Of a DNA stretch of 63,619 nt, positions 56,701 to 63,619 are shown one piece after another. The position numbers and the translations under genes are program-made. The DNA lies in assembly GCA_002633005.1 (NCBI GenBank), contig NMRA01000532.1:1782-65400 (forward strand), in the 5' to 3' direction. The notes under the pieces are model-generated. The model did no database searches. It saw only the letters and a list, made by a program, of their open reading frames with translations, and had not been told where the DNA came from. This stretch comes from Phoronis australis. Lineage: Eukaryota > Phoronida > Phoronidae. The number at the start of each line of letters is the position of its first letter. Positions within the stretch are counted from its first letter, which is position 1.

Positions 56701-58557
56701 TCGGTGGTTTCTCTTACCCAAGTGCTGCACTTTTTATTACCCATCTCGACAACCTCCGCATCACGCGCACTCAAATATGACAGGTATGAACTCGTCAGTT
56801 CATGGTTTGGTTTTCGCAAAGTTCTTGCCTGGTGATTTTCATTATCACAACTTGGGGATGTGGCACTGTATACATGGGTGGGACTGATGTCTGCGCAGTC
56901 TTACAATTTGTTTGAACAGCAACTCGTCCATACTACAAATTTGAGAAGACATTAGGCAGTACGTGCTGTAGTTTTGTCCACAGTCAAGTGTCATTACTCA
57001 GTTTCAGTTGGTTTCATTTTTACTGCTTCTGAACTGCTAAAAATGGTTGTCTCAATGATATGATCAGTATCTGCCTTGAATTACCACAGTACTCATCCAT
57101 AAGAACCTTTATGCAAGTTGAAACTTAATGTTACATACTGTTCGAAAGTTGTATACTAGATACTCAGTTTATGATTCCGTTCCAAGTGAAGGCTATTTCG
57201 ATGCCTTCATTCCTCGTCTACGTTCAATGGGGTAGTTCACTTTTTCAGCATCGGTTTCTCAAAGTTTTCAGTGGTCTCGAAAAATTCAACTCACACACAA
57301 TAGCCTTGAAATGGTTGCCAGATCTCTCAAATAGCTCGTTTTGCTAGTCAAAAACAGACTCGCAAGTTTTATTGGTTTATTACACTTCTCTGCTACATGT
57401 TAAAATGCATGTATAGAAATGTACACTTCGGCAACCCGATCATCCGAAACAGTTGATAACACAACGCAAATCCAGTCAGCAGCACCTTAAAAACCTGTTG
57501 GTCTCGGATGAGCCTGCACTGTCCCAAACATCTCTTGTTTATTTTTTTTCCTATGCCCTTCTTTTCAGAGACTGTATTTTGAATTATTTTCACTGTTGCA
57601 TCATAATAAATGACATTTTCCAAAATCCAACTATCCTATTTATTTCTGATAACAGACCTTCCCTGATGCATGGTCTATGTTCATTACGGCACATATGCCA
57701 AACATCAATTAGGTGTCTCAATTTAAACATATTAATGTGAGCACGAGTACCTTTTCATCTTTGTTTGCATGATACAGACAGCATTTCTTATCCACTCAAC
57801 ATGTAATTACACACAACTGTCTCATTCACAGTTCAAGGCCAATTGTTTTGGATATTTTGATTGCTATGTCTGTATGACACTCGTGCTACAGGTCACATTT
57901 TTCACCTACTAGATCGACATGAAATTCACACTCCAGGTTTCTGTAATAGCTCAAGGCCTATTGTCTTAGTGACGCGAGATGGTGCAGTGACATCTATTTC
58001 TCAGTTTGCTGCTTTACAGAAACATGGGATTTTTTTGAAATTCGGTGCATGAATAGGTTACATAAAGTACCATTTGCATTTTGCCAGTCGTTTTTCTTAA
58101 AGACTTTCAGTTCCTGAGATTTTCCAAGGAGTCCTGTTCCTTTTATTGATTATCTGTGTTGTATCTCCTGCTTTCTTGGATAGTATTTACCTAAATTTGG
58201 CATGTCGACAATAGATCTCGTCAAGCACTATCTACCATAGGCACTTTTCTCTAACCAAGTTATTGTTGTCCTGTATTCCAGATACAGCTGATCAGATGAC
58301 TGTTGTTTTATCAAATAATTCCTGGCTGCACGTTTGTTAGTCTATCAGTCATGCTACAGGACTCGTTTTACATAGTAATCATTCGCTCATTTCATTAATT
58401 AAACATTTGACTACCAACCAACACTGTACGGCTCATCGGTTTATTTTTAGCATTTTGGTTCCTTACACTCTATGAAATTGTTTATTTTACAGGCTTTGTC
58501 ATAAAGGGAAACCCAGTTTATTGATTGTGATATTGTGGGGGCTTAGTAATTTGTTAA

Positions 58558-58996
58558 GGCCCTTTCATATTCATAGTCTGACGGGAGCGTGGACGTAAAC
58601 AGCGCAGTTAACTGGACCGTTCATTCCGGCTTCACTAGTTAATGAATATCAAAGCAAGCAGTTGTGTGCCGCTGTTGTCATCGAAGTTATCGCAAGGTAG
58701 TCTTGCACGCTAAGGTTTTATCAGTGTTTCAATTCGGAAATATTATTTTTAAACCGGTTGCCTATTATTAGAGCAAAATATACGCAGCTATTAGTGACGG
58801 CACTACCCTGTAACTATTGACGATGACAGTGGCACCTGCCGATAAGTTTGATTGGACCGGAGTTAAGCGTTCGTGCTGCACCGCAGTGTCAACCTGTTAA
58901 TTGCGATGTTAACTGCGATCCAGGACCAGAGTTGAGCATTCATACTGACAGCAACTCCCCAAACCATAGACGCATTGACGTTAGTATGAAAGGCCC
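58558..58996. mobile_element. 439-bp TTAA-type inverted-repeat element
   Basis: Left end GGCCCTTTCATA after TTAA (58554-58557); right end TAGTATGAAAGGCCC followed by TTTA, a likely mutated TTAA. TTAA target duplication is the mark of piggyBac-like elements (established knowledge). No transposase is encoded, so it is non-autonomous. A derivative lies at 50693-50753. Confidence 0.7.
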
Positions 58997-61900
58997 TTTA
59001 GACATCATTGTACCATTAATTTGTTATGTTCCACAAATCTAGCAAGGATTACTGCATTGCTTTTCACACAAGCAATCTTTTCTCACCTTTTAATGGTTTG
59101 TCAATTCACCACATTTCACGATTTCTTATAACATTGTCGTCTTCCAATTACATCATTAAAAGGATTCCTTTTGATAGCTGTGTTCTACACAGGGATCAAT
59201 TTATTGCGGTATTTGAAGATTCAGTAAGTCATTGAATTACACCGTCAATTTCATTCACTTGTCAAACTTCAAGAATCCTTTTAGTCTGTGCATTTCATGC
59301 GTTTACTTACCACTTCAAATGTTTCTGTATCCATGACAGATCAACAAACCATCAAATTTCGTGAGTTCAGTAATTTTTAGTATTTTACAGGTCTTTTATT
59401 TTGATGTTCACTTAATGACACTACAGACTCATTCCATTGTCATATTTGTTTAATTCATTCCTTTGTGCCATTTCACACAGCTCCATTAATTCAATGCACT
59501 TATTTGTTCAATTCATGAAGCCTTACTCCTTTCTAATTTCACTACATTCTTTGGTTTGTTAAGATCACTCTTATAACTTGTGGTGAACACAAAATCAAAT
59601 CACCCATTGTGTTGTTTCAGCATGTTAAACAATGGTGTATGGCACAATCCAACCAAGAAACACAAGTTGCTTTGCTCACATAATGGAGACACAACAGCAA
59701 TTGTTAGTGATAACAATGAATTCCATCAATTTACAATTTGTGAAAAAAGGAACCACCACTTGATGCAGCATAAAATAATTGCAAACCCAACCAAATGCTA
59801 GCAGATGACTTCTCCCAACAGAGTATAGAAAAAAATGCTGCATTGCCCTTAAGCCTCGGGATAGTGAATGAACTTTAGTTTTAACCAGATGTGTCCGTCA
59901 GTTCCTTTGAAGAATACTGAGATGTAAAGATGGCGATGGTTTTGATAGCCACGTTTGATGAACATGTTTCCTTGGGCTGAATTAAAGTCAATTTGCTATT
60001 CATTTTTTTTTCACCTGGTCATTCACCATCCCTACTTTCCTTTTTTCACTGGTTTATTTTGCACTTTCCATTTACTTAATTTACCTTCAATGTACCATAT
60101 TCTGGCTGTATTAATTTTTGACTTTGCACTTAATTGTCTATTTCAGAAGTTTTCAGAATTCAGTAAGTCAATGAATTTGATGGGTTCAATGAGCTGTCTC
60201 TATTTTTCATTCAATTAACATTTAAGATCTCTTATAACTTGTGGTGTTCACAAAATCACACATGTGTTGTTTCAGCATGTTATACATTGGTGTATGACCC
60301 AATCCAACCAAGAAACGCAAGTTGCTTTACTCACATAATGGAGACACAATGATAATTGTCAGCGACAACAAAGAATTCCATGATTTTACAATTTGTGAAA
60401 AAAGGAACCACCACTCAATGCAGCATAAAATAACTGTAAACCGAATCAAATGCTAGCAGATGACTTCTCGCAGAAAAAAATGCTGCATTGCCCTTAAGCC
60501 TCAGGACGGTGAATGAACGGTGAAGAAGGCTATGGTTTTGATAGCCACGTTTGATCAATGTGTTTCCTTGATCTGAATTTAAATTCAATTTGCTATTCAG
60601 TTTGTTGTCACCTGCTCATTCACCATCCCTACTTTCCTTTTTTCACATGTTTATTTAATCCAATTTCGATTTACTTTCAATGTAACATTTTCTGGCAGTA
60701 TTTATTTGTTACTTTGCTCTAAATTGTTCATTTCACAAATTTTAAGAATTCAGTAATTTAATGCATTTGATGGGTTCAATCAGTTGTCTCTATTTTTATT
60801 TCCATTAACATTTAGCATTGGCATGACATATTTGACTAGCAACACTGTAGGACTTTGATTACCATGCCTTCACTTTAAATCATGATACTTCAAGGGACCA
60901 CTGGTTTTCACATTTTATACTAACGTTTCATTTATTTTTAGCATTTTGCTTCCTCGCACTCAACGCTTTTGTTTATTTTACAGGATCTATTATTATGCTA
61001 TACCTGTGTTATTGTTGATTTGTGGTGGTTTGAGTTCATCAATTCACCAGATATTATTGCACTGTTTCACCAATCCTTAATTCCCTGCTTTACACAGAAA
61101 CAACAATTTCTTATCTTTTAAAGGTTTGTCAATTCACCATGACTCTTCACAGCTTCCAATTCTATCAATATAAATACATTCCCTTTATAGTTCCATTCTA
61201 AACAGGGATTATTCGATTACTGATCACAGATTTGTTCATTCAACACATTTTAAGATTCATTAATTCAAAGAAATTTCACAATATCATTCACTTGGCAGTA
61301 CCTCAGGTCCCTATTGATTTGTTGCATATCATGGGTCCTTTTTCACATGAAATGTTTCTTTATCCCCGACAGATTAGGGGTTCATTAATTCCCAAGTTCC
61401 TGTTCCTTATTTTTGAAATTTTACAGGTTATTTATTTCTCTGTTCATTTCATGACACTCTACAGTCATTCAATTGTCGTACTCCTGGCACCCACTGTATA
61501 GGTTGATGATTATCACGTTTCTAAGGGTTAACCTTTTGTTCTCAGTAACCATATGTTCCTGTCATTCCTTCGCTTTAGCAGCACTTGCATTAGTGCAATA
61601 TTCAGATGACTGCTCTGTTATTAACCAATTCCTTTCTGCACCTATGTCTGTAGGACACTCGTGCTACAGGTCACATTTTTCACTCCTACTAGATCAACAT
61701 GAAATTCACACTCCAGGTTTCTGTAATAGCTCAAGGCCTATTGTTTTAGTGACACAAGATGGTGCAGTGACATCTATTTCTCAGTTTGCTGCTTTACGGA
61801 AACATGGGATTTTTTTGAAATTTGGTGTATGAATAGGTTGCATAAAGTACCATCTGCATTTTGTCGGTCGTTTTTCGTAAAGACTTTAAGTTCTTGAGAT

Positions 61901-62700
61901 TTTCCAAGTTGTCCTGTGATGTATCTCCTGCTTTCCTTGATAGTATTTACCTAAATTTGGCATGTCGACAATAGATCTCGTCAAGCACTGTCTACCATAT
62001 GCACTTTTCTCTCACCAAGTTATTATTGTCCTGTATTCCAGATATAGCCCATCAGATGACTTCTTTTATTAAATATTTCCTCGCCGCACGTTTGTTGGTC
62101 TGTCACAGTCAGGCTACAGGACTCGTTTTACATAGTCATCATTCGCTCGTTCCATTAATGAAAGTTTCATTAGCTTAGCAAATTTTTCTTATATTAACTG
62201 GTTTTTGCCAGCATATAGGTGTCCTTGTGCATCAGTATTACCACATTTTGCAAGTTCATCTATTTGGTGTGTTCATTACGTCCATCGCATTTTGCCATTT
62301 CATTTTGGTGGGATCATTGCCTTGTGACGTAGTAATTCAATAATTGGTAATTTTTTGTAGAATTTCTAGTTCATCACTGAACACCCGCTTCATGACTTTT
62401 TAGCAATTAATCCGTTCACTCATCCACTGTACTTTACTTTTTGGTTTTTAGCAATCATTTTATACACATTTTGCAAATTTTTCAATGTCTATTGTGGTTT
62501 TCTTAATTTTCTCATTTCATTATGAGATCATCTTGTTTTTGCACTTTACACTTCATTAATTTGTCACATGTTACAAATTCATGAACTAGTCACTTTTCCA
62601 GCCCACTTTGTTTGCTTTCATTTCCTCGAATTTCCTTGGGGTAAGGAATTTCTCTTTTACCTGGAAACATATTGATGGCAAAGAATTTAGTACCTTTACT

Positions 62701-62840
62701 CTTGCAACAGTCCAGACTTTACCTATTTACGGTGTGTGAATATATTCTTGCAAGAGTCCAGACTTTACCTGTTTACAGTGTCTGAATATACTCTTGCAAC
62801 AGTCCATACTTTACCTAATTATTTACAGTGTTTAAATATA
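62701..62840 (+). repeat. 46-bp triplication private to copy C
   Basis: cttgcaacagtcca / cttgcaagagtcca / cttgcaacagtcca start at 62701, 62747 and 62793. Copies A (3585-3650) and B (44425-44480) have only one version. Confidence 0.85.
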
Positions 62841-63619
62841 CCCCGGTATTTCCTCGATTTATTTTTTCACATTTTCCTTCATTGCTCTCATTGGTTTTAT
62901 TTAGTCATAGCATTTTACACATTTATCGCTTGCGTTTAATTTGGGCAACCACAGGTTTGTTTGAGTAGCATTTTGTTCATTCATAAATTCTCACATTCTG
63001 TGGATTCAATTATTTCTCCCATTTTATTCATCACACTCAACATTTTATGGGTTCTTGCTTTTTCAAGTGGGTTTTTACCAGCATGTCTTTATATGTCACC
63101 CTCTCATTTTACAAGTTCAGTTGGTTCGTTACACCTTCTAAGCCTTGTGATAATTTATGAATTCATTAAAGTTTCCCATTTCATTGGTCCATCAATTTTT
63201 CATATTTCATAGTTTCGTTTGGTTTACACTCTTTTTCAGGTTTTTGTCATTAACTCGCACTTCCTTGGTTCATTAATTTTCGTATGTTTTGGGTTCATTT
63301 ATTTTTCGCAATTAGCTTTGTCACTCAATGGTTTCAATTTAGTCACAGCATATCATGGGTTCTTCAGTTTCATATCATTTCACAATTAATTCGTCACACG
63401 TTCTGGATTCATTAACCACTGACACTTAAAGAATTGTCATCAACCCACCAGGCAAGACTTTACCCAGTTTGCAAGACTGAATTTAATGATCCGCTGTTTC
63501 TTCAGTTCAGTAGCAGTGACGCTAATCTCCCCTCAAGTAACATCCTCTGTTGAGAAAACTCAACGAAAGTTTCAGCTTTTCATGGGGGAAGATTTTACCC
63601 CTTTAACCTGATGGACATC

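Larger units (their letters stand above)
53716..63619 (-). mobile_element. Long repeat copy C (inverted arm), runs off the window
   Basis: Reading the minus strand from 63619 leftward follows copies A and B from about base 2805 of copy A onward. For example gatgtccatcaggttaaagg at the window end matches 2814, and the arm continues to the equivalent of 50200-50430 at 53716-53960. It differs from B by more substitutions than A does and lacks the GGGCCC element. The equivalent of the 61-unit palindrome would lie beyond the window. Confidence 0.85.

Noticed and set aside
62961-63212. 83-residue frame that also occurs in copy A (3221-3472, minus)
   Set aside because: Conserved only because the DNA copies are recent; the third copy has an indel there and the peptide is low-complexity hydrophobic translation of AT-rich repeat.

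Overview
The window is animal nuclear DNA: AT-rich, intron-containing, with GT/AG splice sites, many decayed transposons and no bacterial operons. The one clear gene is the 3' half of a Na+/Ca2+ exchanger (NCX/SLC8/Calx family), + strand, exons from 10827 to 25599. Long introns full of dispersed repeats and terminal-inverted-repeat elements suggest a marine invertebrate; I cannot name the species. Single N bases at 32457, 34052 and 40686 mark assembly joins, so the order of the right part rests on scaffolding.

Layout. 1-9882: copy A of a very long repeat, starting with a ~1.6 kb imperfect palindrome built of ~61-bp tandem units, then ~7.5 kb of degenerate AT-rich sequence, ending in a 26-bp minisatellite. 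9883-10826: short intron stretch with dispersed repeats. 10827-25599: thirteen exon positions of the exchanger, one of them a pair of alternative exons, all joining in one frame (521 residues plus stop). 25600-about 30440: probable long 3' UTR. 30645-34333: small inverted-repeat elements and a ~0.7 kb duplication split by an N. 35701-39397: exon-like open segments of an unidentified small gene, and a decayed LINE fragment. 40687-63619: copy B of the long repeat (direct), a 22-unit minisatellite, then copy C in inverted orientation running off the end, so the right third is a giant near-palindrome.

The exchanger exons encode the first Calx-beta domain (CBD1), the second (CBD2), an acidic linker and the C-terminal membrane half with the alpha-2 ion-binding repeat. 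The N-terminal membrane half and alpha-1 lie upstream of the window. The C-terminal half of CBD1 is encoded by two tandem homologous 163-nt exons with identical phases. Taking both or neither gives an early stop, so exactly one can be used. They differ in the loop that supplies Ca2+ ligands, which makes this a candidate splice switch for Ca2+ regulation. CBD2 has lost most expected acidic ligands, so regulation probably depends on CBD1.

The large repeats carry no convincing protein. They resemble foldback-type elements (long inverted arms made of tandem repeats) and carry nested small elements with empty and filled sites.
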